Assembly: GCF_028282265.1 (NCBI RefSeq)
Contig: NZ_JANQIH010000151.1
Coordinates: 1-39,425 of the forward strand
DNA length: 39,425 bases
Origin: Allomuricauda sp.
GTDB taxonomy: Bacteria; Bacteroidota; Bacteroidia; Flavobacteriales; Flavobacteriaceae
Direction of reading: 5' to 3'
Each line of letters opens with the position of its first letter. Position 1 is the stretch's first letter. A program made the translations under genes and the position numbers. Below are positions 24,212 to 32,031 of this stretch, piece by piece. Under the pieces are notes generated by a model. The model searched no databases. It saw nothing but the letters and a program-made list of their open reading frames with translations, and was not told the origin of the DNA.

Positions 24212-25550
24212 GTTAACAGATGAGCTCTTAGTCGATATTCGACAGTTGATTGCAGATAAGAACAACGTTACTCTGCGGTCGATGATGAAGGAATTTCACT
24301 ATGCCGATGTTGCAGAGATTGCCGATGAACTTAATGTCGAGGAAGCCACATACCTGATCAAACTTCTTGATAGCGAAAAAACCTCCGACATCCTTGCCGA
24401 AATGGATGAGGATATGCGAGAGTCCGTCTTGAACAACCTTTCTGCGGCTGAAATCGCAGGCGAGCTGGAGGAATTGGATACCGATGACGCTGCAGATATC
24501 GTAAGCGAACTCCCCAAAGAGATTGTTCAAGATGTAATTGCTAAAATAGAGGACCGTGAACACGCCAAGGATATTGTCGACCTTTTGCGGTATGACGAGG
24601 ACACAGCAGGCGGACTTATGGCAAAAGAGCTCGTAAAAGTGAACGAAAATTGGAATGTTCTCACTTGTGTAAAGGAAATGCGTTCCCAAGCTGAAAACGT
24701 TACACGAGTTCATTCCATTTATGTTGTTGATGATGAGGATAAACTAAAGGGAAGACTATCATTAAAAGACCTGTTAACGACTTCCACCACTACGCACATC
24801 AAAGATGTTTACATTCCCAAGGTAGACTCGGTAAATGTCAACGAAAAAGGGGAAGAAGTGGCGAAAATCATGTCGAAATATGACTTGGAGGCCATTCCAG
24901 TAGTTGATGAAATCGGTCGGTTGGTCGGTCGTATTACCATTGATGATATTGTGGACGTAATTCGGGAAGAAGCGGACAAGGACTATCAATTGGCAGCGGG
25001 TATCTCTCAAGACGTAGAAGCCGATGACAGCATCTGGGAGCTTACCCGGGCACGACTCCCATGGTTGATATTAGGACTCTTTGGAGGTCTGGGAGCTGCA
25101 GCAATTATGGATGGATTTGAGGAAATGATCGCCAAGCATGCCATTCTTTTCTTTTTTACTCCACTTATTGCCGCCATGGCGGGAAATGTTGGCGTTCAAT
25201 CTAGCGCTATTATCGTTCAGGGATTGGCCAATGATGACCTGAAGGGAAGCATTGGGAACCGCTTGGTAAAGGAAATGTTACTGGCCCTCTTAAACGGAGT
25301 GATACTGGCCATTCTTTTAATGATTGCCACTTGGCTATGGAAAGGAAACTTTAATACGGCTTTGGCAATTTCACTATCCCTTGTGGCCGTTATTGTGGTA
25401 GCAGGAATCATAGGAACCTTCATCCCTCTGTTTTTAAATCAAAGGGGGATTGACCCAGCCATTGCTACAGGACCCTTCATTACAACGAGCAATGATATCT
25501 TCGGGATTTTGATTTATTTCTTCATTGCCAAATCAATACTTGGAATCTAA
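24198..25550 (+). CDS. mgtE: Magnesium transporter MgtE
   Basis: This magnesium channel/transporter has 450 residues. The N-terminal superhelical MgtE_N domain spans about residues 10-130 ([32 protein letters not shown]). A pair of CBS domains spans about 135-255 ([31 protein letters not shown]). Five transmembrane helices lie at about 285-450, with the pore sequences [17 protein letters not shown] and [12 protein letters not shown]. In known MgtE the cytosolic domains sense magnesium and close the pore. The ATG at 24198 gives the normal N-terminus and overlaps rsmA by 14 bases, while the track start at 24135 lies too far inside rsmA. The coupling to rsmA may reflect shared growth-rate demand, which is inference. 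Confidence 0.97.
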   Translation: MTPFKLTDELLVDIRQLIADKNNVTLRSMMKEFHYADVAEIADELNVEEATYLIKLLDSEKTSDILAEMDEDMRESVLNNLSAAEIAGELEELDTDDAADIVSELPKEIVQDVIAKIEDREHAKDIVDLLRYDEDTAGGLMAKELVKVNENWNVLTCVKEMRSQAENVTRVHSIYVVDDEDKLKGRLSLKDLLTTSTTTHIKDVYIPKVDSVNVNEKGEEVAKIMSKYDLEAIPVVDEIGRLVGRITIDDIVDVIREEADKDYQLAAGISQDVEADDSIWELTRARLPWLILGLFGGLGAAAIMDGFEEMIAKHAILFFFTPLIAAMAGNVGVQSSAIIVQGLANDDLKGSIGNRLVKEMLLALLNGVILAILLMIATWLWKGNFNTALAISLSLVAVIVVAGIIGTFIPLFLNQRGIDPAIATGPFITTSNDIFGILIYFFIAKSILGI

Positions 25551-25559
25551 TCTTTTATT

Positions 25560-25925
25560 ATGAAGTCCATCAATATTCGACAAAAACATGCCGAGTTTGC
25601 CAAGCAATGGCATCCACACCAAATTGCAATGGTGGATGACATGCAAGTACTATTGGCCAAACTAAAAGGAGAGTTTGTATGGCATGCCCATGAAAATGAG
25701 GACGAGTTGTTCCAAGTAGTCAAAGGAACACTTTACATGCAGTTCAGGGATAGGACCGAAATTGTAAAGGAGGGCGAAATCATTGTTGTTCCCAAAGGAG
25801 TGGAACACAATCCGATGACCAAAAATGGTGAGGAGGTCCATGTGATGCTTTTTGAAAAGTTGAGCACCGCCCATACAGGTGATGTTCAACACGAAATGAC
25901 CCAAACAAAGTATCCCAAAATATAG
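25560..25925 (+). CDS. Cupin-domain protein
   Basis: This is a 121-residue single-domain cupin of the small RmlC-like type. Cupin motif 1 is visible as FVWHAHENEDELFQVVKGTLYMQF, with two His and a Glu to bind a metal. Motif 2 follows as GEIIVVPKGVEHNP, with the last metal-binding His. The length and the tail (VMLFEKLSTAHTGDV) match a common bacterial family of unknown substrate, often annotated as mannose-6-phosphate-isomerase-like or simply cupin. The ATG lies nine bases after the mgtE stop, so it is probably the last gene of the rsmA-mgtE unit. Confidence 0.88.
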   Translation: MKSINIRQKHAEFAKQWHPHQIAMVDDMQVLLAKLKGEFVWHAHENEDELFQVVKGTLYMQFRDRTEIVKEGEIIVVPKGVEHNPMTKNGEEVHVMLFEKLSTAHTGDVQHEMTQTKYPKI

Positions 25926-25950
25926 TACCCTTTTCATTATTTTCTTGGCA

Positions 25951-25984
25951 CAAAAAAACCGATGATTCCTCAAAACCATCGGTT
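25951..25984 (-). terminator. Terminator of the minus-strand lipoprotein gene
   Basis: AACCGATG and CATCGGTT form a perfect eight-base stem. On the minus strand it is followed by TTTTTTTG, a good U-tract, and it begins 22 bases after the lipoprotein stop. On the plus strand there is no T-run, so it is not a good terminator for the cupin gene. Confidence 0.82.
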
Positions 25985-26006
25985 CAAAAAATAGTGACTG
26001 GTATAC

Positions 26007-26945
26007 CTATTTTAGTTTTATGGCCCTCAGCCCCCCTCCTGAAGCAAATTCCGAAATGTAAATTACTTTACGCAGTGGGTCAACAGCAATACCATTTGGG
26101 GATGCAAAAGAAGCTTCTTCCAAGGCGCCATCGATTGTTCCCAATTGTCCGTTTCCAGCGAATACCGACATATCACCTGAAAGCGTTACCCTGTAAATCA
26201 CATTTTCCCCTATAGCCGTAACAAAAAGAGAATCAGCAAAAAAGGTTAAGTAACCTAAAACAAAATCCTGCACAATGATGGGTAGCGTGGCCAAAAGTTC
26301 TATGGCACCATCCCTTTTTATCTTAAGTATCTCTCCAGAAACAAAATTACCGACATAAAGATTGCCCCTGTTGTCAAAATCAATTCCTACCGAACCTCCA
26401 AGACGTACATCCTCTGCGAACACAGTGACTTCACCTTGGGGCGTTACTTTATGGACTCCCGGAAAACTAAAATTTGAAACATAGGCGTTACCCTTATTGT
26501 CCAAGGTCAGTCCTGAAGGAAATCCAGGTAAAGTAGCAAGAACAGTACGACTTCCGTCTGGTGCCACCTTCAAAACATCGGCTTCGGTAGTGCCATCATT
26601 TTGCGCGGTGAAACGAATATTGTTGACCACATATATGTTTCCATGTCGGTCTACCGCATTTCCTGTAGGTGCCAGAACACTATCCACAGCAATTTCAAAT
26701 TCTCCAGTTCTAGGCATTGTCCTCAGAACTTCGGTTCCTGAGAAGTTGCCAAAATTACTGGTTAATACATTTCCTTGTCGGTCAATGGATACACCATCAT
26801 TACCGGGGAAGTTGGGCACAATGGTTTCCACTTTGGCCTTTTCGGAAACCTTTCCAATAAAGTCATCGGTACAGGACGACGTGAGAAACACGAATGCGGA
26901 AAAAACCGCAATCCTTTTAAAGACATTGAGTTTGATTGTTTTCAT
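26007..26945 (-). CDS. NHL/SMP-30-like beta-propeller lipoprotein
   Basis: The 312-residue product has a lipobox FLTSSC (Cys25) followed by TDDF, so it is an outer-membrane lipoprotein with an acidic start. The mature part is a six-bladed-type propeller of NHL/SMP-30-like repeats. Examples are GVSIDRQGNVLTSNF, GNAVDRHGNIYVVNN, GLTLDNKGNAYVSNF, GIDFDNRGNLYVGNF and GIAVDPLRKVIYISEF. Such propellers bind ligands or act as lactonases, but no metal-binding set of gluconolactonase could be confirmed by eye. A 17-base motif at 26997-27013 is shared with the adjacent AraC-type gene, suggesting that the regulator controls this gene. It ends in a clear terminator, so it is a single-gene unit. Confidence 0.88.
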   Translation of the reverse strand: MKTIKLNVFKRIAVFSAFVFLTSSCTDDFIGKVSEKAKVETIVPNFPGNDGVSIDRQGNVLTSNFGNFSGTEVLRTMPRTGEFEIAVDSVLAPTGNAVDRHGNIYVVNNIRFTAQNDGTTEADVLKVAPDGSRTVLATLPGFPSGLTLDNKGNAYVSNFSFPGVHKVTPQGEVTVFAEDVRLGGSVGIDFDNRGNLYVGNFVSGEILKIKRDGAIELLATLPIIVQDFVLGYLTFFADSLFVTAIGENVIYRVTLSGDMSVFAGNGQLGTIDGALEEASFASPNGIAVDPLRKVIYISEFASGGGLRAIKLK

Positions 26946-26996
26946 GAGGTTTTTCTTTTAAAATTTGTGCTAGTTTAAAGGGAAAATCCTCGCAAA

Positions 26997-27013
26997 TCGA
27001 CTCAATGTATACA
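26997..27013 (-). promoter_or_regulatory. Candidate operator of the beta-propeller lipoprotein gene
   Basis: The plus strand reads TCGACTCAATGTATACA. The same motif with two changes (TCGACCGAATGTATACA) lies upstream of the AraC-type gene. It contains the palindrome TGTATACA and begins 52 bases before the lipoprotein ATG. A TTTGC at -33-like spacing follows it on the minus strand, an arrangement that fits an activator site. Confidence 0.6.
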
Positions 27014-27023
27014 GCTAAACCAA

Positions 27024-28145
27024 TTACACCCCCATTTTTTTTATGTAATTCGAAGGGGTGTCATTCAAGACCGACTTAAATGCTTTGTTAAAGGTAGATT
27101 TTGAATTGAACCCAACTTCCAATGAAAGTGAAAGAAGGGTTCTACTCATGTGTTCGTTATTTTTGATTTTGCCAAGAAAAGCCTGTATTCGGTATCGATT
27201 GATGAACTCATAAAAACTGCTTTGGTAGATGTTATTGAGAAGCCAGGACAGGTTATTGGTAGTTGTGTTCAACTCTTGTGACAAATCCGTTAAGGTAAGT
27301 TCATTCTTAAGATATACTTTTTCGGTTTCTATGAGGTTTTCCAACTTCGATTTTAACAGCTCTATTTCGGATTCTGGCAACCTTTGTTTGTTTAGCGCTT
27401 TGCCAATCTTGGTATCCATTTGAATTCTAAAAATCTCTGGCTGCCTTAAAGCATAATATCCCACAATATAAATAAGCACAGGAATTCCAATCCAAACCAT
27501 ATCGTAGTTTACATACCAAAAGCTAAGCTTAAGGAAATACGTGTTCAAAAAACTTAGGACCCAAAGAAAAAGTATAAACCCGACAAGAACGTGAATCGCC
27601 TTAATAAACGATGTTGTCCCTTGAATGAACGAAAGTTGTGACGTTTCCCTTTCTTGATATTGAAAAATGAGCTGACCGCAGAAGTACCAAAAAATACAAT
27701 TTTGCACCAAGGCCAATAGCTCTGCCCAAAAAAATGGAACGGCAAAATCTCCACCCATCCATTTGTTGGCAAAAGTTTCGGTGGGAAGTATATTTAAGTA
27801 CACCAAATAAACAAAGTAAATCAAGGCCGGAATATAGTGGCTCCAATGCAATTGAAATTTCTCACTTCCCTTTTCAAGTAATCTTTTCAAGTAAATGTAA
27901 CCTAACGGTCCATAGAGAAATATAAACGGCTCGAGTAAAATTGCCCTTTGAATGACCCAGAACTGCTCCGCCTTAAAAATGACCACTTTGGTAAATAACA
28001 CCATGCATGCCAATGCAATCTGAATGGACAGCACAATGTTCGCTTGGGTATTGGTACGATGGACCATGGGCAAGGTGATTGCCAAAAAAAGACCTTGTGC
28101 CACACCTAATAGTATCACAAGGTCCACCGAATTGAAATTGCCCAT
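27024..28145 (-). CDS. Membrane-bound AraC-family transcriptional regulator
   Basis: This protein has 373 residues if it starts at the ATG of 28145; GTG at 28151 is the track start. The N-terminal part (about 1-230) has about seven hydrophobic helices (for example LVILLGVAQGLFLAITLPMV, IPALIYFVYLVYLNIL, FILFLWVLSFL). The C-terminal part (about 270-373) is an AraC-type double helix-turn-helix with LTLTDLSQELNTTTNNLSWLLN and VGFNSKSTFNKAFKSVLNDTPSNYIKK. This layout is common in Flavobacteriia and implies sensing in or across the cytoplasmic membrane. The ligand is unknown. The shared upstream motif at 28192-28208 and 26997-27013 suggests that it regulates itself and the lipoprotein gene. Confidence 0.93.
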   Translation of the reverse strand: MGNFNSVDLVILLGVAQGLFLAITLPMVHRTNTQANIVLSIQIALACMVLFTKVVIFKAEQFWVIQRAILLEPFIFLYGPLGYIYLKRLLEKGSEKFQLHWSHYIPALIYFVYLVYLNILPTETFANKWMGGDFAVPFFWAELLALVQNCIFWYFCGQLIFQYQERETSQLSFIQGTTSFIKAIHVLVGFILFLWVLSFLNTYFLKLSFWYVNYDMVWIGIPVLIYIVGYYALRQPEIFRIQMDTKIGKALNKQRLPESEIELLKSKLENLIETEKVYLKNELTLTDLSQELNTTTNNLSWLLNNIYQSSFYEFINRYRIQAFLGKIKNNEHMSRTLLSLSLEVGFNSKSTFNKAFKSVLNDTPSNYIKKMGV

Positions 28146-28164
28146 TCCCACTTAATTGATTTTA

Positions 28165-28172
28165 CAAAAATA
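28165..28172 (-). promoter_or_regulatory. Candidate -7 box of the AraC-type gene
   Basis: On the minus strand TATTTTTG fits TAnnTTTG, about 20 bases before the ATG at 28145. No -33 TTG is seen; the candidate operator at 28192-28208 is at the distance expected for an activator that replaces it. Confidence 0.45.
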
Positions 28173-28191
28173 AAATATGTCCATTCATATT

Positions 28192-28208
28192 TCGACCGAA
28201 TGTATACA
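28192..28208 (-). promoter_or_regulatory. Candidate operator of the AraC-type regulator gene
   Basis: The plus strand reads TCGACCGAATGTATACA, identical at 15 of 17 positions to the site before the lipoprotein gene. It begins 47 bases from the AraC ATG, nearly the same distance as in the other site. Confidence 0.6.
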
Positions 28209-28278
28209 CGAACACTTCTAATTCTTTACGATTTGAAATTTAGTCGGAAATTGTAAATTGCGATAAGACCAATATTAT

Positions 28279-29211
28279 ATGAAAGTACTCCATCTGGATA
28301 CCAATCACCCGCTATTGATAGATCAGTTCGCGGCACTCGGCTTTGAAAACCATGAAGATTACACCTCTTCCAAAGAAGAAATAGAAAATAAGATACATGA
28401 ATATGATGGTGTGGTCATCCGAAGTAGATTTACTATAGATCAGCAATTTTTGGACAAGGCCACCAACTTAAAGTTTATAGGCCGTGTAGGCGCTGGTCTT
28501 GAAAATATTGATTCCAAATATGCGAAGCAAAAAGACATTTTTTTGGCTTCGGCCCCCGAAGGAAACCGTAATGCGGTTGGGGAACATACCTTGGGAATGC
28601 TCTTGGCCCTCATGAATAAATTGACCAAGGCCAATAGAGAAGTTAAAAAAGGCAAATGGGACAGGGAAGGTAATCGCGGTGACGAATTGGATGGAAAGAC
28701 GGTGGGTATCATTGGATATGGTAATATGGGGAAGGCTTTTGCCAAGAAACTAAACGGTTTTGAAGTAGAGGTCATCTGTTATGATATTATCGGAGGTGTT
28801 GGTGATGAAAATGCAAGACAGGTAGGCATCATGGAATTCCAGCAAAAATCAGATGTGGTAAGCCTTCATGTTCCTCAAACAGAAAGTACCATTGGAATGA
28901 TAAATTCAGAATTCATAGATGGGTTTCACAAACCATTTTGGCTTTTAAATACCGCTCGAGGCAAGTGTGTGGTCACCAAAGATTTAGTGCAAGGACTAAA
29001 ATCCGGGAAAATATCGGGAGCTGGTCTGGACGTTTTGGAATACGAAAAGAAATCTTTCGAAAACATGTTCATTCAAAAACCGAAGGCTTTCAAATATCTA
29101 AGAAAAGCCAAAAATGTGCTTTTGACCCCTCACGTGGCCGGTTGGACGAAGCAAAGCAAAGAAAAATTGGCCCAGACCATTGTGGATAAGGTCAAGGAAA
29201 GATTTTGCTAA
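28279..29211 (+). CDS. D-2-hydroxyacid dehydrogenase, phosphoglycerate-dehydrogenase-like
   Basis: The 310-residue NAD-dependent dehydrogenase has the substrate domain at the N-terminus (DGVVIRSRFTIDQQFLDKA, FIGRVGAGLENID). The Rossmann motif is VGIIGYGNMGKAFAKKL. The catalytic Arg lies in LLNTARGKCV, the Glu near LDVLEYEKKS and the His in LLTPHVAGWT. SerA makes 3-phosphohydroxypyruvate for serine synthesis. This protein lacks a C-terminal ACT domain, as do many Bacteroidetes SerA-like enzymes, so the true substrate could be another D-2-hydroxyacid. It is divergent from the AraC-type gene with a 133-base spacer, and a TTTG with TAAATTGC upstream could be its promoter. Confidence 0.9.
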   Translation: MKVLHLDTNHPLLIDQFAALGFENHEDYTSSKEEIENKIHEYDGVVIRSRFTIDQQFLDKATNLKFIGRVGAGLENIDSKYAKQKDIFLASAPEGNRNAVGEHTLGMLLALMNKLTKANREVKKGKWDREGNRGDELDGKTVGIIGYGNMGKAFAKKLNGFEVEVICYDIIGGVGDENARQVGIMEFQQKSDVVSLHVPQTESTIGMINSEFIDGFHKPFWLLNTARGKCVVTKDLVQGLKSGKISGAGLDVLEYEKKSFENMFIQKPKAFKYLRKAKNVLLTPHVAGWTKQSKEKLAQTIVDKVKERFC

Positions 29212-29220
29212 ATTTAATGG

Positions 29221-29637
29221 GTGAAGAAGACCGTATTTGTTTTTTCAGCCCTTATCATCGCTTTGCTGGCTCTCTTCAAGCTTAGCGAATACTCATATAT
29301 TTCTGGAGATTTGGGAATTGAAACCGCGATTTCCATAATTGCCATCCTTTTTTTCATCATTGGAGTTTATATTAATAAGCGGTCTAGTCCAAAAACAGAC
29401 GCGACCCTCCATCAAATTGACGAACAAAAAGTAAAACATCTCGGTATTAGCAAGCGGGAATACGAAGTTCTTGTCCAGATTTCCAAAGGACTTTCAAACA
29501 AAGAAATCGGTGAAAGACTCCATCTCTCCGAGAGTACGATTAAAACCCATGTTTCAAACCTACTGGTGAAACTTGACGCCAAACGAAGAACCCAGGCCAT
29601 ACAGATAGCAAAAGAGCTGAAAATCATAGCTGTATAG
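29221..29637 (+). CDS. Membrane-anchored LuxR-type HTH regulator
   Basis: The 138-residue protein starts with GTG at 29221. Two hydrophobic helices lie at about residues 4-20 and 32-52 (FVFSALIIALLALF, AISIIAILFFIIGVYI). A LuxR/GerE helix-turn-helix follows at about 75-135 with ISKREYEVLVQISKGLSNKEIGERL, LHLSESTIKTHVSNLL and KLDAKRRTQAIQIA. There is no receiver or ligand domain, so the membrane part may be the sensor or only an anchor. It heads the group DUF4199, DUF1801 and VOC, and an inverted repeat lies between it and DUF4199. I recall this gene order in other Flavobacteriaceae, but the signal is unknown. Confidence 0.9.
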   Translation: MKKTVFVFSALIIALLALFKLSEYSYISGDLGIETAISIIAILFFIIGVYINKRSSPKTDATLHQIDEQKVKHLGISKREYEVLVQISKGLSNKEIGERLHLSESTIKTHVSNLLVKLDAKRRTQAIQIAKELKIIAV

Positions 29638-29650
29638 CCCCAATCCTACG

Positions 29651-29674
29651 AAAGTACTAGGAAATTGGTACTTT
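29651..29674. promoter_or_regulatory. Inverted repeat, possible LuxR-type regulator operator
   Basis: AAAGTAC and GTACTTT form a perfect seven-base inverted repeat with a ten-base spacer. It begins 14 bases after the LuxR-type stop codon. No T-run follows on either strand. A -7 box lies 30 bases downstream, so the repeat is placed like an activator site. Confidence 0.5.
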
Positions 29675-29703
29675 AGTATGACCCCTTCAGCGCCACTTCA
29701 ACC

Positions 29704-29711
29704 TACATTTG
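29704..29711 (+). promoter_or_regulatory. Candidate -7 box of the DUF4199 gene
   Basis: TACATTTG matches TAnnTTTG, 28 bases before the ATG at 29739. No TTG is found at -33, which is consistent with a promoter that depends on an activator. Confidence 0.45.
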
Positions 29712-29738
29712 ACCTAATCATTTTTAAACATCTCGATT

Positions 29739-30245
29739 ATGAAAAAAACAGTAATACGGTATGGTTCTTATGGTGCCATTGCCATTTGTCTTCTTTTCCT
29801 TGCTAGCTGGTTTGTTCTTGATGACCTTCCTCTTTCCACCCAAGAGGTTTTAGGGTATGTTTCCATGATTGTCTCCCTGAGTTTTGTTTTTTTCGGAATA
29901 AAACATTTTAGGGACAATGAAAATGATGGAAAGGTTAGTTTTAAAAAAGCGTTGACCATTGGTATTCTAATTAGTTTAATAACTGCTTTTGTATTTGGTA
30001 TTTTGGATGTCATCTACACCGAAGTGCTGAATCCAGAATTTATGGATAACTATTACGAACAAACCACTAAAAACATGGAGGAAAGACTATCGGCCGAAGA
30101 ATTTAAGGTGAAACTGGCCGAAATGGAATCCCAAAAGGAAATGTTCAGCAATCCCATTTTCACTTTTGCCATCATGGGGATGACCGTTTTTGTTATTGGA
30201 TTTATCATCTCATTGATTTCAGCATTGATACTGCAACGTAAATAA
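29739..30245 (+). CDS. DUF4199 family membrane protein
   Basis: The 168-residue protein has four hydrophobic segments: AIAICLLFLASWFVL, YVSMIVSLSFVFFGI, LTIGILISLITAFVFGIL and FAIMGMTVFVIGFIISLIS. Between helices 3 and 4 lies a charged stretch with YYEQTTKNMEERLSAEEF, typical of DUF4199. GIKHFRDNENDGKVSFKKAL after the second helix is the most conserved part of the family. No function is known. It stands between a membrane LuxR-type regulator and a DUF1801 gene, nine bases before the latter. A regulator-effector pairing in the envelope is plausible but unproven. Confidence 0.88.
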   Translation: MKKTVIRYGSYGAIAICLLFLASWFVLDDLPLSTQEVLGYVSMIVSLSFVFFGIKHFRDNENDGKVSFKKALTIGILISLITAFVFGILDVIYTEVLNPEFMDNYYEQTTKNMEERLSAEEFKVKLAEMESQKEMFSNPIFTFAIMGMTVFVIGFIISLISALILQRK

Positions 30246-30253
30246 ATAACACT

Positions 30254-30715
30254 ATGACCATTGAAGCCAAAACTCCGGATGAGTACATTGAAAAACTTCC
30301 AGAAAACCGTAAGGAAGCTGTTTCAAAGCTTAGGGAAACTGTAAAGACCAACTTGCCCCAAGGTTTCGAAGAGTGTATCAGTTACAAAATGATAGGATAT
30401 GTAGTACCACATTCATTGTATCCTTCAGGTTACCATTGTGACCCGAAATTACCTCTCCCCTTTATCAATATTGCTTCGCAGAAGCACTTTGTCGCGCTCT
30501 ACCATTCTGGCATTTATGCCAACCAAGAACTTTCGGATTGGTTTACCGCAGAGTATCCGAAATATGTCAAGACCAAATTGGACATGGGAAAGAGTTGCAT
30601 TCGGTTTAAAAACCCAGATACCATTCCTTTTGGATTGATTGCGGAATTATGCCAAAAAATGACTCCAGAAGACTGGATAAGCTTATATGAAAACAACACA
30701 AAAAACAGGAAATGA
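30254..30715 (+). CDS. DUF1801 family protein
   Basis: This 153-residue cytosolic protein has the DUF1801 (YdhG-like) pattern. It starts with a helix (TPDEYIEKLPENRKEAVSKL), then LPQGFEECISYKMIGYVVPH, LPFINIASQKHFVALYHSG and MGKSCIRFKNPDTIPF. The family has a small alpha/beta fold, and no activity is firmly established. It is nine bases downstream of DUF4199, and its stop codon overlaps the start codon of the VOC gene in ATGA, so these are one operon. Confidence 0.88.
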   Translation: MTIEAKTPDEYIEKLPENRKEAVSKLRETVKTNLPQGFEECISYKMIGYVVPHSLYPSGYHCDPKLPLPFINIASQKHFVALYHSGIYANQELSDWFTAEYPKYVKTKLDMGKSCIRFKNPDTIPFGLIAELCQKMTPEDWISLYENNTKNRK

Positions 30716-31110
30716 AAAATAGAGTAACAGGATTGGGTGGGTTTTTCTTCAAAACCAAGAATCCAGACAACATCAAAGAATGGTACAAAAATCACTTGGG
30801 CATTCCAACCGACAATTACGGCTGGAGTTTCTGGTGGAAGGATAAAGAGGGCAATGATTGTATGACACAATGGAGCCCCTTCAATGAAGATACCGACTAC
30901 TTTCAACCCAGTGAAAAACAGTTTATGATGAACTTTAGGGTTGAAAATTTGGTAGAGCTTTTGGACGTTTTGAAAAATGAGGGGGTAACCGTTGTAGGTG
31001 ATATGCAAGAATATGATTATGGTAAGTTTGGTTGGATATTGGACCCAGAAGGCAACAAAATTGAACTATGGGAGCCTGTTGATAAAGCGTTCCTAGAGCA
31101 AACGAAATAA
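30712..31110 (+). CDS. VOC (glyoxalase/bleomycin-resistance) family protein
   Basis: The 132-residue protein shows the paired beta-alpha-beta-beta-beta modules of the vicinal oxygen chelate fold. Visible parts are GGFFFKTKNPDNIKEWYKNHLGIP, WWKDKEGN, FMMNFRVENLVELLDVLKNEGV and GKFGWILDPEGNKIELWEP. The final Glu of IELWEP is the usual metal ligand, but a complete ligand set could not be checked by eye. The family covers dioxygenases, isomerases and drug-binding proteins, so the function is open. It is translationally coupled to DUF1801 by a four-base overlap. Confidence 0.9.
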   Translation: MKNRVTGLGGFFFKTKNPDNIKEWYKNHLGIPTDNYGWSFWWKDKEGNDCMTQWSPFNEDTDYFQPSEKQFMMNFRVENLVELLDVLKNEGVTVVGDMQEYDYGKFGWILDPEGNKIELWEPVDKAFLEQTK

Positions 31111-31150
31111 TCCTTATTTTTAGACATGTACAACCAACAAAGTAAATACC

Positions 31151-31624
31151 ATGTCTGAAGAAAAAAAAGATTTAGGAGATAAGTCGGAAGAGGCTTTTGA
31201 CAAAGCCAAGGAAGCCGCCAAGGAAACTGCTGAGGAGGCTAAAGAGGCTGCAAAGGATTTTGCAGATGAAGCCAAAGAAGCTGCCCAAGAATTCAAGGAA
31301 GATGTGAAAGAAGCTTTTGACCCGGCAAACCCGGAAAGTGGAAAGACCGTTGCGATCGTAGCCCATCTTACCGTCATTGGATGGATTATCGCTATTATCA
31401 TGAACAGTAGCAACAAGACCGAAATAGGTTCCTTTTATATAAGACAGGTGCTGGGTATTATGTTAATCGGTTTTATTCTGGGAATAATTCCAATTGTGAA
31501 TTTCATTGGGGTGATTTTGACCCTCATTCTTTGGATAGTTAGTTTGGTCGGTGCCATCAACGGAAATCAAAAACCTGTGTTCTTGGTAGGAGAGTATTTC
31601 CAGAACTGGTTTAAGGGACTATAA
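31151..31624 (+). CDS. DUF4870-like membrane protein with long charged helical N-terminus
   Basis: This 157-residue protein has two parts. Residues of about 1-60 form a repetitive, highly charged amphipathic helix (KAKEAAKETAEEAKEAAKDF), resembling late-embryogenesis-abundant or apolipoprotein-like 11-residue repeats. Residues of about 65-157 have hydrophobic helices (VAIVAHLTVIGWIIAIIM, IRQVLGIMLIGFILGIIPIV, VILTLILWIVSLVGAI) in the order seen in the DUF4870/Tic20-like family. The helical tail may bind membranes or protect them under stress, which is inference. It lies 40 bases after the VOC gene and ends in a terminator, so it may be the last gene of that operon. Confidence 0.82.
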   Translation: MSEEKKDLGDKSEEAFDKAKEAAKETAEEAKEAAKDFADEAKEAAQEFKEDVKEAFDPANPESGKTVAIVAHLTVIGWIIAIIMNSSNKTEIGSFYIRQVLGIMLIGFILGIIPIVNFIGVILTLILWIVSLVGAINGNQKPVFLVGEYFQNWFKGL

Positions 31625-31630
31625 AACACT

Positions 31631-31664
31631 AAAAAAAGTCAGAAAAACATCCTCTGGCTTTTTT
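31631..31664 (+). terminator. Intrinsic terminator after the DUF4870-like gene
   Basis: AAAAAGTCAGA pairs with TCTGGCTTTTT with one T-G pair, and a run of T follows. It separates this unit from the arsenic operon that begins 40 bases further on. Confidence 0.8.
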
Positions 31665-31681
31665 ATTTATTGATTTTATCG

Positions 31682-31697
31682 TAATATTGCAATATTA
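31682..31697. promoter_or_regulatory. Perfect palindrome, likely ArsR operator
   Basis: TAATATTGCAATATTA is a perfect 16-base palindrome, seven bases upstream of the arsR ATG. ArsR/SmtB repressors typically bind AT-rich dyads overlapping their own promoter, so repression of the operon until arsenite binds is expected. Confidence 0.7.
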
Positions 31698-31704
31698 AAT
31701 TATT

Positions 31705-32028
31705 ATGGGGGTTACAAAAGCACATATTTTTTCGGTAGAGCAAAATGAGCTCGCACAAGCAGCCAAGGTTCTTGCGCATCCAGCACGTATTGCTATCTTG
31801 GAATATATCAGCAAACAGGAAGCTTGTATTTGTAACGACCTTGTAGATGTTATCGGGTTGGCACAGCCTACCATATCACAACATCTGAACGAAATCAAAA
31901 AAATAGGCCTGCTCGAAGGAACCTTTGAAGGGAAAAATCTTTGCTATTGCATAAACCAGAACAGATGGGTTGAACTGCAGGAGGCCTTTCACACCTTTTT
32001 TTCCAATATTAACCGTAATTGTTGTTAA
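31705..32028 (+). CDS. arsR: ArsR-family arsenic-responsive repressor
   Basis: This is a 107-residue winged-helix repressor. The core shows VLAHPARIAILEYISKQ, LAQPTISQHLNEIKKIGLLEG and EGKNLCYCIN. In the helix before the recognition helix the CxC pair in EACICNDLV matches the arsenite site of the E. coli-type ArsR (CVC). A second pair occurs at YCI/LCYC, and the chain ends in CC, so more thiols are available than in the classical protein. It starts seven bases after a perfect palindrome and is followed by the DUF6428 gene after three bases. Control by arsenite or antimonite is expected from the family. Confidence 0.93.
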   Translation: MGVTKAHIFSVEQNELAQAAKVLAHPARIAILEYISKQEACICNDLVDVIGLAQPTISQHLNEIKKIGLLEGTFEGKNLCYCINQNRWVELQEAFHTFFSNINRNCC

Positions 32029-32031
32029 ATC

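Noticed and set aside
24228-24713. 161-codon minus-strand ORF inside mgtE
   Set aside because: It is the antisense frame of the MgtE N-terminal domain, Cys- and Phe-rich without any family pattern.
25951-25984. Hairpin as terminator of the plus-strand cupin gene
   Set aside because: On the plus strand the stem is followed by CAAAAAATAG, not T; it works only for the minus strand.
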